From positions 124,001 through 188,000 of the forward strand of contig CAVSIZ010000001.1 of the NCBI GenBank assembly GCA_963728125.1: DNA of 64,000 nt, written 5' to 3'. The stretch's first letter is position 1. Every line of letters starts with the position of its first letter. Position numbers and translations under genes: made by a program. Shown here one piece after another: positions 41,200 to 49,753 of the stretch. The notes below the pieces were generated by a model, which saw only the letters and a list, made by a program, of their open reading frames with translations, was not told the DNA's origin and ran no database searches. The DNA is from CAWDCV01 sp963728125. GTDB taxonomy: Bacteria; Actinomycetota; Actinomycetes; CAWDCV01.

Positions 41200-41640
41200 T
41201 TGACGACCCAACAGCAGACGCGCCGGGCCACGGGAACGTCCTGGTTGCTGCCTTCTGATGGGACCGAGTATCCCCAGATTCTGCGCGGCAGCGGCTACGC
41301 CTGGTGGCGATCGGCGCTCGGCGTGGCGCTGGCGCTGGCCCTGTTGCTGCTCCTGACCGGCATCGTCAGTCAGTTGGTGATCAGGCTCGCTTGGGCCACC
41401 ACTTCCACCGGCGAGGAATACGCGGACTACGCGGCTCGGGCCAACGACTTCGAGCTGCCGGCGGGTTGCTGGCCACGAATCTCGGCATCGTTGTGCTCGC
41501 GCCGATCAGCTGGCTGCTGATGATCGTGGTTCACCGCATGCGCCCGCGCTGGTTGTCCTCCGTCCAACCGGGGCTTCGCTGTGGTCGCGGTCGTAGCCGT
41601 GCTGATCGCGCAGCGTATGTCGCTGCGCGACAGGGTCGAC
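41200..41640 (+). pseudogene. frameshifted N-terminal remnant of a CPBP-type membrane protein
   Basis: The first frame (TTG 41200) reads about 90 residues: GTSWLLPSDGTEYPQILRGSGYAWWRSALG, then a membrane segment (VALALALLLLLTGIVSQL) and ATTSTGEEYADYAARANDFELPAG. Near 41460 the reading continues one frame away as GLLATNLGIVVLAPISWLLMIVVHRMRPRWLSSVQPGL, a second membrane segment typical of CPBP intramembrane protease-like proteins in actinomycetes. Near 41575 it shifts again before running into glmS. The catalytic EExxxR part is absent. Probably a decaying gene. Confidence 0.65.
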
Positions 41641-41647
41641 CTGGCGT

Positions 41648-43498
41648 CTACTCGACCGTGACGGACTTCGCGAGGTTGCGGGGCTGGTCGACGTCGTGGC
41701 CTCTGGCGATCGCCATCTCGGAGGCGAACACCTGCAGCGGCACGGTCGCCACCAGCGGCTGCAGCAGTGTCGGCGTCGTCGGGATGGGTATCAGCTCGTC
41801 GGCGTAGGGCAGCACCGCGTCGTCGCCTTCCTCGGCAATGACGATGGTGCGAGCCCCGCGCGCGCGTACCTCCTGAATGTTGCTGATGATCTTGTCGTGC
41901 AACACCCCTCGACCTCGCGGCGGTGGCACGACGACAACAACGGGCATCCCGGGTTCGATCAGCGCGATGGGGCCGTGCTTCAGCTCGCCGGCCGCGAAGC
42001 CCTCGGCGTGCATGTAGGCGAGCTCCTTGAGTTTGAGCGCTCCCTCGAGGGCGACGGGGTAGCCAACATGCCGCCCAAGGAACAGGACAGAGTTCGCGTC
42101 GGCGAGCGATCTGGCGAGCGCGCGGACCGGCTCGATCGTCTCCAGCACGGCGTCGACCTTCTCCGGCATTCGCCACAGCTGGTCGATGACGCCTGCGACC
42201 TCGTCGCCGTACTTCAGGCCCCGCACCTGCGCGAGATAGAGCGCGACGAGGTAGACGGCGACAACCTGAGTGAGAAAGGCCTTGGTCGACGCGACCGCGA
42301 TCTCCGGACCGGCATGGGTGTAGAGAACAGCGTCGGATTCGCGCGGCATCGTGGCGCCGTTGGTGTTGCAGATGGTGAGGACGCGGGAGCCCTGCTCACG
42401 TGCATGGCGGATCGCCATGAGCGCGTCCATGGTTTCGCCCGACTGCGAGATCGCGATGACGAGCGTCTGCCGGTCGAGGATGGGGTCGCGATAGCGGAAC
42501 TCCGACGCCAGCTCGACTTCGCAGGGGATTCGGGTCCAGTGCTCGACGGCGTACTTCGCGATCAGGCCCGAGTGGTACGACGTGCCGCACGCAACGATGA
42601 TGATCTTGTCGACATCGCGCAGCTCCTGGTCGGACAGTCGCATCTCGTCGAGGAGCAGCGTGCCGTCGGCGGACAGCCGACCGAGCAGCGTGTCAGCCAC
42701 TGCGCGCGGCTGCTCTGCGATCTCCTTGAGCATGAAGTGGTCGTAGCCGCCTTTCTCCGCGGCCGAGGCGTCCCAGTCGACGTGATACTCACGAATGTCG
42801 GCCGGCCTGCCGTCGAAGTCGGTGACCTCGACGCCGTCACGACGGATGGCGACGACCTGGTCCTGCCCGAGCTCGATCGCCTCCCGGGTGTGGGCGATGA
42901 AGGCAGAGACGTCACTCGCCAGGAAGTTCTCTCCTTGCCCCCGGCCGACGACCAGCGGGCTGTTGCGGCGCGCGCCGACGACAGTGTCGGGGTCGCTTGC
43001 GGCCACGGCCACCAGCGTGAAGGCGCCTTCGAGCCGGCGGCACACGCGCCGCATCGCCTCGGCCAGATCGCCATCGCTGTCGGGCAGCGTGGCGGCGAGC
43101 AAGTGCGCGACGACCTCGGTGTCGGTGTCGCTGCGGAACTCCACGCCGGCCTCGGTCAGCTCGAGGCGGAGCTTCGCGAAGTTCTCGATGATCCCGTTAT
43201 GGATGACCGCGACGTCCTGGTCGGTGTCGAGATGCGGGTGGGCATTACGGTCGTTGGGCGGGCCGTGAGTTGCCCAGCGGGTATGCCCCATGCCAACTGT
43301 CGACGGCGGCAGCGGATCATCCTCGATCGACTCGACGAGGTTCGACAGCTTGCCAGCCCGCTTGCGCATGGTGACGTGACCGTCGGCGAGCAGCGCGACG
43401 CCGGCGGAGTCGTACCCCCGGTATTCCAAGCGTCGCAGGCCGTCGAGCACGACCTCCAACGCGGACCGGTCGCCGATGTAGCCCACGATTCCGCACAT
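41648..43498 (-). CDS. glmS: glutamine-fructose-6-phosphate aminotransferase (isomerising)
   Basis: A 616-residue enzyme making glucosamine 6-phosphate for peptidoglycan precursors. After Met removal the N-terminal Cys is the nucleophile (MCGIVGYIGDRSALEV). The glutaminase domain continues with GMGHTRWATHGPPNDRNAHPH. Two SIS sugar-binding domains follow, with ACGTSYHSGLIAKYAVEHWT, ISQSGETMDALMAIRHA and LGRHVGYPVALEGALKLKELAYMHAEGFAAGELKHGPIALIE. It ends NLAKSVTVE as in the family. Start ATG 43498; glmM lies 2.7 kb away on the same strand, so the UDP-GlcNAc route is clustered. Confidence 0.96.
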   Translation of the reverse strand: MCGIVGYIGDRSALEVVLDGLRRLEYRGYDSAGVALLADGHVTMRKRAGKLSNLVESIEDDPLPPSTVGMGHTRWATHGPPNDRNAHPHLDTDQDVAVIHNGIIENFAKLRLELTEAGVEFRSDTDTEVVAHLLAATLPDSDGDLAEAMRRVCRRLEGAFTLVAVAASDPDTVVGARRNSPLVVGRGQGENFLASDVSAFIAHTREAIELGQDQVVAIRRDGVEVTDFDGRPADIREYHVDWDASAAEKGGYDHFMLKEIAEQPRAVADTLLGRLSADGTLLLDEMRLSDQELRDVDKIIIVACGTSYHSGLIAKYAVEHWTRIPCEVELASEFRYRDPILDRQTLVIAISQSGETMDALMAIRHAREQGSRVLTICNTNGATMPRESDAVLYTHAGPEIAVASTKAFLTQVVAVYLVALYLAQVRGLKYGDEVAGVIDQLWRMPEKVDAVLETIEPVRALARSLADANSVLFLGRHVGYPVALEGALKLKELAYMHAEGFAAGELKHGPIALIEPGMPVVVVVPPPRGRGVLHDKIISNIQEVRARGARTIVIAEEGDDAVLPYADELIPIPTTPTLLQPLVATVPLQVFASEMAIARGHDVDQPRNLAKSVTVE

Positions 43499-43516
43499 GG
43501 TTCGAGCGTATCCACC

Positions 43517-44368
43517 ATGCTCGTGCCGATGTGGTCGGAGCTGAGTGCTGCGGAGTGGACGCGCCGAGCCGGGCATCTGCGATTGCCCCTCAGCGAAACC
43601 GACGTGCGGCGGCTGCGCGGGACGGTCGAGGAGCTCGACATCGCGGAGGTTCGCGCGAGCTACCTACCGCTGGCGGCGTGGGTCATGGAATGCGGGTCGC
43701 GACTCGGTCGGCCGCTCGTCGTGGGTGTGACCGGCAGCGTGGCGGTCGGTAAGAGCGTGCTGGCTCGACTCCTCGAGGCGCTGCTCTCGCGCTGGAGTGA
43801 GCACCCGCGTGTGGCACTCGTGACGACAGACGGCTTCCTCTATTCGAACGCCGTCTTGGCCGCTCGTGGCATCGCGCACCACAAGGGCTTTCCCGAGTCA
43901 TACGACACGTCGGCGCTACAGCTGTTCCTCAGGGACGTGCTCGCGGGCGACGAGGCGCGGGCGCCGACGTATTCACACCTGACGTACGACATCATGCCGG
44001 GTGAATTCGTCGTCGTGCGGCGTCCTGACATCCTCGTTCTCGAAGGGCTGCACGTGTCGCGGGCCCTCCTCGGTGAGCAGCTCGACTGCTCGATCTACGT
44101 CGACGCAGCGGTCGGGGATATCCGTCACTGGTACGTGCAGCGATTCCTTCGATTGCGCCGGACGGCGTTCACGCATCCAGACTCGTTCTTCCACCGGTAC
44201 GCCGAGCTGACCGACGACGAAGCGCGCGACACCGCCGTACACATCTGGTCCGCGATCAACGAGCCGAACCTGCGCGAGCACATCGAGCCGACCCGCGAGC
44301 TCGCCGACCTGGTGCTCGTCAAGGGGCCGGATCACGCTGTCCGGCAGGTGCGGATCCGGGGAGGATGA
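43517..44368 (+). CDS. coaA: type I pantothenate kinase
   Basis: A 283-residue kinase for the first step of CoA synthesis. The P-loop is VVGVTGSVAVGKSVLARLL. The family segments VTTDGFLYSNAVLAARGIAHHKGFPESYD, YSHLTYDIMPGEFVVVRRPDILVLEGLHV and FFHRYAELTDDEARDTAVHIWSAINEPNLREHIEPTR are present; they fit the prokaryotic CoaA fold. Start ATG 43517, with an internal ATG (MWSEL) as an alternative. It is divergent from glmS with an 18 bp gap between start codons. Confidence 0.93.
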   Translation: MLVPMWSELSAAEWTRRAGHLRLPLSETDVRRLRGTVEELDIAEVRASYLPLAAWVMECGSRLGRPLVVGVTGSVAVGKSVLARLLEALLSRWSEHPRVALVTTDGFLYSNAVLAARGIAHHKGFPESYDTSALQLFLRDVLAGDEARAPTYSHLTYDIMPGEFVVVRRPDILVLEGLHVSRALLGEQLDCSIYVDAAVGDIRHWYVQRFLRLRRTAFTHPDSFFHRYAELTDDEARDTAVHIWSAINEPNLREHIEPTRELADLVLVKGPDHAVRQVRIRGG

Positions 44369-44372
44369 CCTG

Positions 44373-45359
44373 GTGCTGCACCTGAGGCTGGTCGTGCCCA
44401 CCGAGCTGACGAGGGACGTCCTCGATCTCTTCGAGGGCGACGCAGCGGTCACCAACGTGGTGCTGCTGCGGGGCGCCGCCAGGACACCGGTCGTCGGTGA
44501 TGTGGTTCTCGCCGACGTCGCCCGCGAGGGCGCCAACATGGTCATCGACTGCCTGCGCGGGTTGGGTGTCGATCGCGCTGGATCCATCGCCGTGGAGACC
44601 ATCGACATCGACATCTCGCAGGCAGCACGAACCGCGCAGCGGGCGGCGCCGGGCGAAGGCTCCGACGCGGTGATCTGGGAAGAAGTCGCCACCCGAACCC
44701 ACGACGACGCCACGCTGTCGGTGACGTACCTGCTGTTCCTCACGATCGCCACGATGATCGCCGCGGTGGGGGTGCTGCTCGACAACCCGATCCTCATCGT
44801 GGGATCCATGGTCGTCGGCCCGGAGTTCGGGCCGCTTGCGGGCCTGTGTCTGGGCATCGTGCAGCACCGCGCCCGGTTTGCGTGGCGGTCCCTGCTGGGC
44901 ATCATCGTCGGCTTTCCGGTCGCCATTCTCGCGACGGTGGTGTTCGCCTGGCTGCTCGACTTCTGGGGCGTGGTCGACCGGGGGCTGCTCGACGCCGAAC
45001 GGCCGCTGACGGCGTTCATCTACCAGCCCGACGCGCTGTCGTGGGTAGTGGCCTTCCTCGCCGGCATCGCCGGCATGCTCTCGCTGACCTCTGCCAAGTC
45101 GGGCGCCCTGGTTGGGGTCTTGATCTCGGTGACGACCGTGCCCGCGGCGGCCAACGTGGCGCTAGCACTGGCGTACTCGGACTACGCCGAGGCGAAGGGG
45201 TCCCTCATCCAGCTCGGCATCAACCTGGCGTCCATCGTCCTGGCCGGCTGTCTGACCCTGATCGTGCAGCGGTACGTGTGGTCGCGTCGGCGCCTGCAGA
45301 GCCGACACACCCCGGCCGCCGAGGAGGTCTATCGCCGGGCCCGAGGCCGGCGGCAATAA
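44373..45359 (+). CDS. DUF389-family membrane protein
   Basis: A 328-residue membrane protein. The soluble N-terminal ~110 residues (LHLRLVVPTELTRDVLDLFE, then DVVLADVAREGANMVIDCLRGLG) precede six or so membrane segments. The DUF389 hallmark LTIATMIAAVGVLLDNPILIVGSMVVGPEFGPL lies at about 124-156, followed by SLLGIIVGFPVAILATVV and GMLSLTSAKSGALVGVLISVTTVPAAANVALALAY. The function of the family is unknown. It starts at GTG 44373, four bases after coaA, so probably the same transcript. Confidence 0.88.
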   Translation: MLHLRLVVPTELTRDVLDLFEGDAAVTNVVLLRGAARTPVVGDVVLADVAREGANMVIDCLRGLGVDRAGSIAVETIDIDISQAARTAQRAAPGEGSDAVIWEEVATRTHDDATLSVTYLLFLTIATMIAAVGVLLDNPILIVGSMVVGPEFGPLAGLCLGIVQHRARFAWRSLLGIIVGFPVAILATVVFAWLLDFWGVVDRGLLDAERPLTAFIYQPDALSWVVAFLAGIAGMLSLTSAKSGALVGVLISVTTVPAAANVALALAYSDYAEAKGSLIQLGINLASIVLAGCLTLIVQRYVWSRRRLQSRHTPAAEEVYRRARGRRQ

Positions 45360-45378
45360 CTGCCGCTAGGTTGGCAAC

Positions 45379-46179
45379 GTGTTCGCGGTCAACCCCGTGG
45401 ACGGGGTGCGCAGCTACGTCGAGGACTGGGGTGGCAGCGGGTCGCCCGTGCTGGTGTACGCCGGGCTCGCCGATCCGATCGAGGAGGCGCAAGGGCTGCC
45501 CCTCGTCCGGGCGTTGTCCGCCGAGCACCGCATGATCTTCGCTGACCACCGGGGTCACGGGCGTAGCGACAAACCGCACGATCCGCAGGCGTACGCGCTC
45601 CCTACGCGGGTCGCAGATGCAACTGCGATCCTCGATGAGCTGGGTATCGATCAGGCACACATCCTCGGCTTCTCCTGGGGCGCCCGATTGGGGTTCGCGA
45701 TCGGCGAGCATGCGCCGGCGCGGGTGCGCTCACTCGTGCTGTGCGGCAACCAGCCGTACGCCTGGGATCCGTCCTGGCCGTTCGTACCGATGCTCACCAG
45801 AGCGCTCGACATTGCGGCGACACAAGGCATGCAGGGCTTCATCGATGTCATCGAGTCGGTGCTGGGCGACGAGGCGCTTCCCGAGGAGACCCGGGCCCGC
45901 GTGCTGGCCAACGATCCGTTGGCGATCAGGGCGGCGTGGCGGTCGGCCCTGGCCGAGGGCGCGATCTCGTCGGACCTCAGTGCGTGGCGGGTGCCGTGCC
46001 TGATCTACATGGCCGCTGGCGAGGACATGGCCGCGAATGCGGAGCGCGCCGCCCACGAGATCCCTACGGCAACGTTCCTCGCCCTGGGCGGCGATTCTCA
46101 CCTGTCGGCGCCGTACGAGTGCGACCGCGTGCTCCCCGCCGTCCGCACCCTGTTTACAACCACCGACGCGGCGACCTAG
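45379..46179 (+). CDS. alpha/beta hydrolase
   Basis: A 266-residue cytosolic alpha/beta hydrolase. Strand-3 region PVLVYAGLADPIEEAQ, MIFADHRGHGRSDKP, the nucleophile elbow ILGFSWGARLGFA (Ser), and the His region LGGDSHLSAPYE. Typical of small esterase or peroxidase-type members; no substrate can be named. GTG 45379 lies 20 bp after the DUF389 gene and the unit ends by overlapping the convergent glmM stop by four bases. Confidence 0.85.
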   Translation: MFAVNPVDGVRSYVEDWGGSGSPVLVYAGLADPIEEAQGLPLVRALSAEHRMIFADHRGHGRSDKPHDPQAYALPTRVADATAILDELGIDQAHILGFSWGARLGFAIGEHAPARVRSLVLCGNQPYAWDPSWPFVPMLTRALDIAATQGMQGFIDVIESVLGDEALPEETRARVLANDPLAIRAAWRSALAEGAISSDLSAWRVPCLIYMAAGEDMAANAERAAHEIPTATFLALGGDSHLSAPYECDRVLPAVRTLFTTTDAAT

Positions 46180-47525
46180 CGACCCAGCGCGCTGCTCACG
46201 ACATTCGCGAGCCGGTCGGCGACGGCCTGAGCTTCGTCCTGCGTCGGCGCTTCCACCATGACGCGGACCAGCTGCTCGGTGCCGCTCTCGCGCAGCAGCA
46301 CTCGGCCGGTGGCGCCGAGCTGCTCCTCGGCTTCCTTGACGGCTCGCGCGATCTGCTCGGACGTGCCGATGCGCGACTTGTCGACGTCCGGCACATTCAC
46401 CAGCACCTGCGGCATGCGCTGGACCACGCTCGTGAGCTCGGCAAGCGCCTGCCCGGTCTCGGCAACCCGACTCAGCAGCGACAAGGCAGTCAGTACGCCG
46501 TCGCCGGTGGTGGCGTGGTCGAGCAGGATCAGGTGGCCGGACTGCTCGCCGCCCAGGGAGTAGTCGCCGGCCTTCATCGCCTCGAGCACGTACCGATCAC
46601 CGACCGCCGTCTCGACCATCGCGATGCCGGCCTGCTCCATCGCGATACGAAAGCCGAGGTTGCTCATCACGGTCGCGACCACGGTGTCGTGACGAAGTCC
46701 GCCGGCATCACGCAGCGCGAGCGCCAGGACGGCGAGGATCTGGTCGCCGTCGACGACATCGCCCTCCGCGGTGACGGCGAGACAACGGTCGGCATCCCCG
46801 TCATGTGCGATCCCAGCGTGTGCACGGGCGTCGACGACAGCTTGTCGAAGTAGATCGAGGTGGGTGGACCCGACTCCGTCGTTGATGTTCCACCCGTCCG
46901 GCTCGGCCCCGATCGCAATGACTTCCGCACCTGCGCGGCGCAACGCCTCCGGCGCGACCCAGGACGCAGCGCCGTGTGCGCAGTCCACGACCACGCGCAG
47001 TCCGTCGAGTGGATGCGACACGGAGGCGATCAGGTGGTCGACGTACGACCGGACGCCCTCCTCGTCGAAGCGACGTACCCGCCCGACGCCGCCCCCGGTC
47101 GGTCGCTGCCACGGCTCGCGCATGCGCGCCGCGATCGCGTCCTCGACGCTGTCGGGGAGCTTGGCGCCGCCGCGAGCGAAGAACTTGATGCCGTTGTCGG
47201 GCATCGGGTTGTGGCTGGCGGAGATCATCACGCCGAGGTCGACGTCGAGGGATTGAGTCAGGTACGCCACGCACGGCGTCGGGACGACGCCCAGCCGGAG
47301 CACGTCGACGCCGGCGCTCGCTAGGCCGGCGATGACCGCGGCCTCGAGGAACTCACCTGACGCGCGCGGGTCTCGGCCGACGACAGCGCGCGGGCGATGG
47401 CCTGCGAACGTGCCAGCCTCGCCGAGGACGTGCGCAGCAGCGACCGCTAAGTCGAGCGCGAGCTCGGCGGTCAGGTCGGCATTCGCAGTGCCGCGTACGC
47501 CGTCGGTGCCGAAGAGGCGCCCCAC
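46176..47525 (-). CDS. glmM: phosphoglucosamine mutase
   Basis: A 449-residue enzyme that interconverts glucosamine 6- and 1-phosphate. It starts VGRLFGTDGVRGTAN. The phosphoserine is in GVMISASHNPMPDNGIKFF, the metal loop is AHDGDADRCLAV, the sugar-binding loop GGEQSGHLIL, and the phosphate loop LLRESGTEQLVRVMVE. Start GTG 47525; a longer in-frame reading into rpsI has no homology. It follows rpsI by 8 bp and probably shares its transcript, as in mycobacteria (rplM-rpsI-glmM). Confidence 0.95.
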   Translation of the reverse strand: MGRLFGTDGVRGTANADLTAELALDLAVAAAHVLGEAGTFAGHRPRAVVGRDPRASGEFLEAAVIAGLASAGVDVLRLGVVPTPCVAYLTQSLDVDLGVMISASHNPMPDNGIKFFARGGAKLPDSVEDAIAARMREPWQRPTGGGVGRVRRFDEEGVRSYVDHLIASVSHPLDGLRVVVDCAHGAASWVAPEALRRAGAEVIAIGAEPDGWNINDGVGSTHLDLLRQAVVDARAHAGIAHDGDADRCLAVTAEGDVVDGDQILAVLALALRDAGGLRHDTVVATVMSNLGFRIAMEQAGIAMVETAVGDRYVLEAMKAGDYSLGGEQSGHLILLDHATTGDGVLTALSLLSRVAETGQALAELTSVVQRMPQVLVNVPDVDKSRIGTSEQIARAVKEAEEQLGATGRVLLRESGTEQLVRVMVEAPTQDEAQAVADRLANVVSSALGR

Positions 47526-47533
47526 GGCGCGGA

Positions 47534-48040
47534 TTAACGCTTGCTGTACTGCGGCGCCTTGCGCGCCTTCTTGAGGCCGTACTTCTTGCGCTCCTTGACC
47601 CGCGCGTCGCGAGACAGGAAGCCCGCCTTCTTCAACGCCGGGCGGTTGGCCTCGACGTCGGCCTCGTTGAGAGCGCGGGCGACACCGAGCCGCAGGGCGC
47701 CGGCCTGACCGGACGCGCCACCACCGGAGACGCGCGCCACGATGTCGTACGCGCCGTCGAGCTCGAGCGTGCGCAGCGGCTCGCGGACCAGCTGCTGGTG
47801 AACCTTGTTCGGGAAGTACTCCTCGAGCGTGCGACCGTTGATCGTCCACTGGCCGGTGCCCGGCGTGATGCGGACGCGGGCGATGGCCTCCTTGCGGCGG
47901 CCGGTGGCCGCGCCGGGGGCGGATGCGGACCGCACCGGCGTGGCGGACGACGACTCGCTGGTGAAGCTGCCGGGCGCCTCGTCGGCGCCTTCCTGGGTGT
48001 CGCCGGGGGCGACAGTCGTCTCGATGGTGGTCTCAGTCAT
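47534..48040 (-). CDS. rpsI: 30S ribosomal protein S9
   Basis: A 168-residue S9 protein. The conserved core starts GRRKEAIARVRITPGTGQWTINGRTLEEYFP and ends with KERKKYGLKKARKAPQYSKR, whose C-terminal Lys-Arg reaches the P-site tRNA. About 45 residues precede the core (Thr/Glu-rich, with no known role); this N-terminal extension is common in actinomycetes. It lies 36 bp downstream of rplM and 8 bp upstream of glmM. Confidence 0.97.
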   Translation of the reverse strand: MTETTIETTVAPGDTQEGADEAPGSFTSESSSATPVRSASAPGAATGRRKEAIARVRITPGTGQWTINGRTLEEYFPNKVHQQLVREPLRTLELDGAYDIVARVSGGGASGQAGALRLGVARALNEADVEANRPALKKAGFLSRDARVKERKKYGLKKARKAPQYSKR

Positions 48041-48076
48041 GAGCCACGGTCTCCTTCGTAGGCGTCTCGGCCGTGG

Positions 48077-48520
48077 CTACTGCGCGACCTGGGTGATCTC
48101 GTACGGCACCGGCTGCTGAGCCTGGTGCGGGTGCTCCGGGCCGGCGTAGACCTTGAGCTTGCTCGCCATCTGCCGGCCGAGCGTGGTGTGGGGCAGCATC
48201 CCGCGGACGGCCTTCTCGACGGCCTTGGCCGGCCGCTGCTCGAGCAGGTCGCGGTAGCGGACGCTGGTGAGGCCGCCGGGGTAGCCGGAGTGGCGGTAGG
48301 CCATCTTCTGGTCGCGCTTGTTGCCGGTCAGCGCGACCTTGTCGGCGTTGACGATGATGACGAAGTCGCCGGTGTCGACGTGCGGCGCGTAGATCGGCTT
48401 GTGCTTGCCGCGCAGCAGGCTGGCAGCCTGCGAGGCAAGCCGGCCGAGAACAACGTCGGTGGCGTCGATGACGAGCCATTGACGCTGGACGTCGCCGAGC
48501 TTGGGGCTGTACGTGCGCAC
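48077..48520 (-). CDS. rplM: 50S ribosomal protein L13
   Basis: A 147-residue L13 protein: VRTYSPKLGDVQRQWLVIDATDVVLGRLAS, DFVIIVNADKVALTGNKRDQK, YRHSGYPGG and AVRGMLPHTTLGRQMASKLKVYAGPEHPH are the family segments. Start GTG 48520, with GAAGG upstream. A good promoter lies at 48588-48617. First gene of the rplM-rpsI-glmM unit. Confidence 0.97.
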   Translation of the reverse strand: MRTYSPKLGDVQRQWLVIDATDVVLGRLASQAASLLRGKHKPIYAPHVDTGDFVIIVNADKVALTGNKRDQKMAYRHSGYPGGLTSVRYRDLLEQRPAKAVEKAVRGMLPHTTLGRQMASKLKVYAGPEHPHQAQQPVPYEITQVAQ

Positions 48521-48558
48521 GGTCGTAGCCTTCACTTCTTGAGCGGGATGTCGATGCC

Positions 48559-48609
48559 TGGCGCGAGCCGGCAGGTAACGACCGGGCAGGGTACCGGCGG
48601 CTCGCGCCA
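48559..48609. repeat. 12-bp perfect inverted repeat overlapping the rplM promoter
   Basis: TGGCGCGAGCCG (48559-48570) and CGGCTCGCGCCA (48598-48609) are perfect complements, with a 27-base interior that contains the -10 box of the rplM promoter. It could be an operator, or it may form a cruciform. If transcription starts upstream, it could be a leader hairpin. Confidence 0.6.
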
Positions 48610-48617
48610 CCGGTCAA
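48588..48617 (-). promoter_or_regulatory. predicted rplM promoter
   Basis: On the minus strand, -35 TTGACC (complement of 48612-48617) and -10 TACCCT (complement of 48588-48593) are separated by 18 bases. The predicted start would lie about 60 bases ahead of the rplM GTG. The -35 sits close to repeat copy E. Confidence 0.55.
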
Positions 48618-48625
48618 AAGTTCGA

Positions 48626-48673
48626 CTTGTCCGAACGTCCTCGCATTCTTGGACGGGGCACGTTCGGACAACG
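48626..48673. repeat. palindromic repeat family 2, copy E
   Basis: Arms CTTGTCCGAACG (48626-48637) and CGTTCGGACAACG (48661-48673). It shares TTGTCCGAACGTCC plus CGCAT with copy F in direct orientation. It lies upstream of the rplM promoter and 15 bp after the stop of the broken nuclease-like gene. Confidence 0.8.
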
Positions 48674-48687
48674 AAGAGCAGTCGGCG

Positions 48688-49627
48688 TCAAGGCAGGCCG
48701 AGCGCGACGCCGATCTCGTGGGCGACGCGGGCCGGCTGCAGATAGAACGCCACCGTGGGATAGCGCAGGATGCGATCGCCCTGCAACGTGAAGGCATTCT
48801 GCCGGTCCATGTCGTCCCAGTAGGTGCGGACGAGCAGGTGGACGGCACCGTCGACCTCGACCACGACGGTCGACCCGTCTCGAGCCCGGAACTCGGCGTC
48901 GAGATAGCGGCGCCGGCCGTCGCGGTCACGCCGCATGTGTTGGCGTATCGGCTCGGGGAGGCCGTACCGCCGACAGAGCCGGCCGAAATCGATCTCGGAT
49001 AAGGCCGCGGCGCCACCCCGGATGTCGGCGAGCGCCGCCGCCATAACCTGTGGCGATGACGCACCTGGCCGACACGTTGCAACTCGGACAGCAACCGATC
49101 CGACGTGGCGAGGCGTTGCTGGACAACGGCGGCGAGGAGTCCACAGGCGGTCCGTGGGCTTCGGGACCACGCAGCCGCGTCGATCGCGGATCGCTCGGCC
49201 CGGGTCCGCCAGGGCAGCGCGACTGGATGCCGATCGGTCACGGGGTTGTAGCGCCGTGACTCATGGGCCACAACGCCCGCCACGGTTGGCGGCCGCTCTC
49301 CTTCGAGAAGAGCACGTGTACCGCCGGGTCTTCCCAGCCGCGAAGCCCGTCGACCTCGAGTGCGGTTCGTGCGCACAGTGCAGCTTCACTGCCGGCGTTG
49401 AGCAGCGCACGCCATCGGTTCTGTGTCGGGGTCAACGGCCCGTTGTGGAGCGCGACCACTGTCGGCCCGTGCGCCTTCCAGCGACCGGCGCGTAGCTCAC
49501 GCTCGACGTCGTGGAATGAGTAGCCGAGGTCGCGGAGCTGTTCGCGGCGCAGGATGCGATCCTGCGTCTCGATCAGATGATGGTCCGGCGCACAACCTCG
49601 GACGAGGCGGAGCGCAGAAACTGACAT
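48688..49627 (-). pseudogene. frameshifted AbiEi/DUF559-like nuclease gene
   Basis: Three frames carry one gene. Start ATG 49627 gives MSVSALRLVRG, ETQDRILRREQLRDLGYSFHDVERELRAGRWK and ARTALEVDGLRGWEDPAVHVLFSKE. Near 49300 it moves to a second frame (TVAGVVAHESRR, ERSAIDAAAWSRSPRTACGLLAAVVQQRLAT) and near 49050 to a third (MAAALADIRGGAAALSEIDFGRLCRRYG) that ends RYLDAEF, VVVEVDGAVHLL, YWDDMDRQNAFTLQGDRILRYPT at 48688. The C-terminus matches the PD-(D/E)XK-like motif of the intact relative at 30676. Two independent shifts suggest real decay rather than one sequencing error. Confidence 0.8.
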
Positions 49628-49686
49628 GCGCCAACTGTGGCCATTCCGCTGCGTGTGCGACGGCCCCCGTCCACAGCCTCAACGAC

Positions 49687-49733
49687 CTTGTCCGAACGTC
49701 CACGCATCGCCGAGCGCAACGCATTCGGACAAG
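49687..49733. repeat. palindromic repeat family 2, copy F
   Basis: Arms CTTGTCCGAACG (49687-49698) and CATTCGGACAAG (49722-49733), nearly the same length as copy E. It lies between the broken nuclease-like gene (start 49627) and the stop of the ABC-F gene (49754), so it may also serve as a terminator hairpin. Confidence 0.8.
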
Positions 49734-49753
49734 TCGATAAAGGGGGCGAGACG

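Larger units (their letters stand above)
48622..49737. mobile_element. candidate degenerate mobile unit with 14-bp terminal inverted repeats
   Basis: The left end TCGACTTGTCCGAA (48622-48635) and the right end TTCGGACAAGTCGA (49724-49737) are perfect 14-bp inverted repeats. Each end is part of a 47-48-bp palindrome (copies E and F). Between them lies one broken gene of the same AbiEi/DUF559-like family as at 30676. Size 1116 bp, close to the 1240 bp of the intact unit. That it is a transposed unit is inference. Confidence 0.5.

Noticed and set aside
48033..49376. A 447-codon minus-strand frame spanning rplM and the broken nuclease gene
   Set aside because: Only a part (about 49050-49310) carries homology, as the middle piece of the frameshifted nuclease-like gene; the rest is a shadow of rplM and intergenic sequence.
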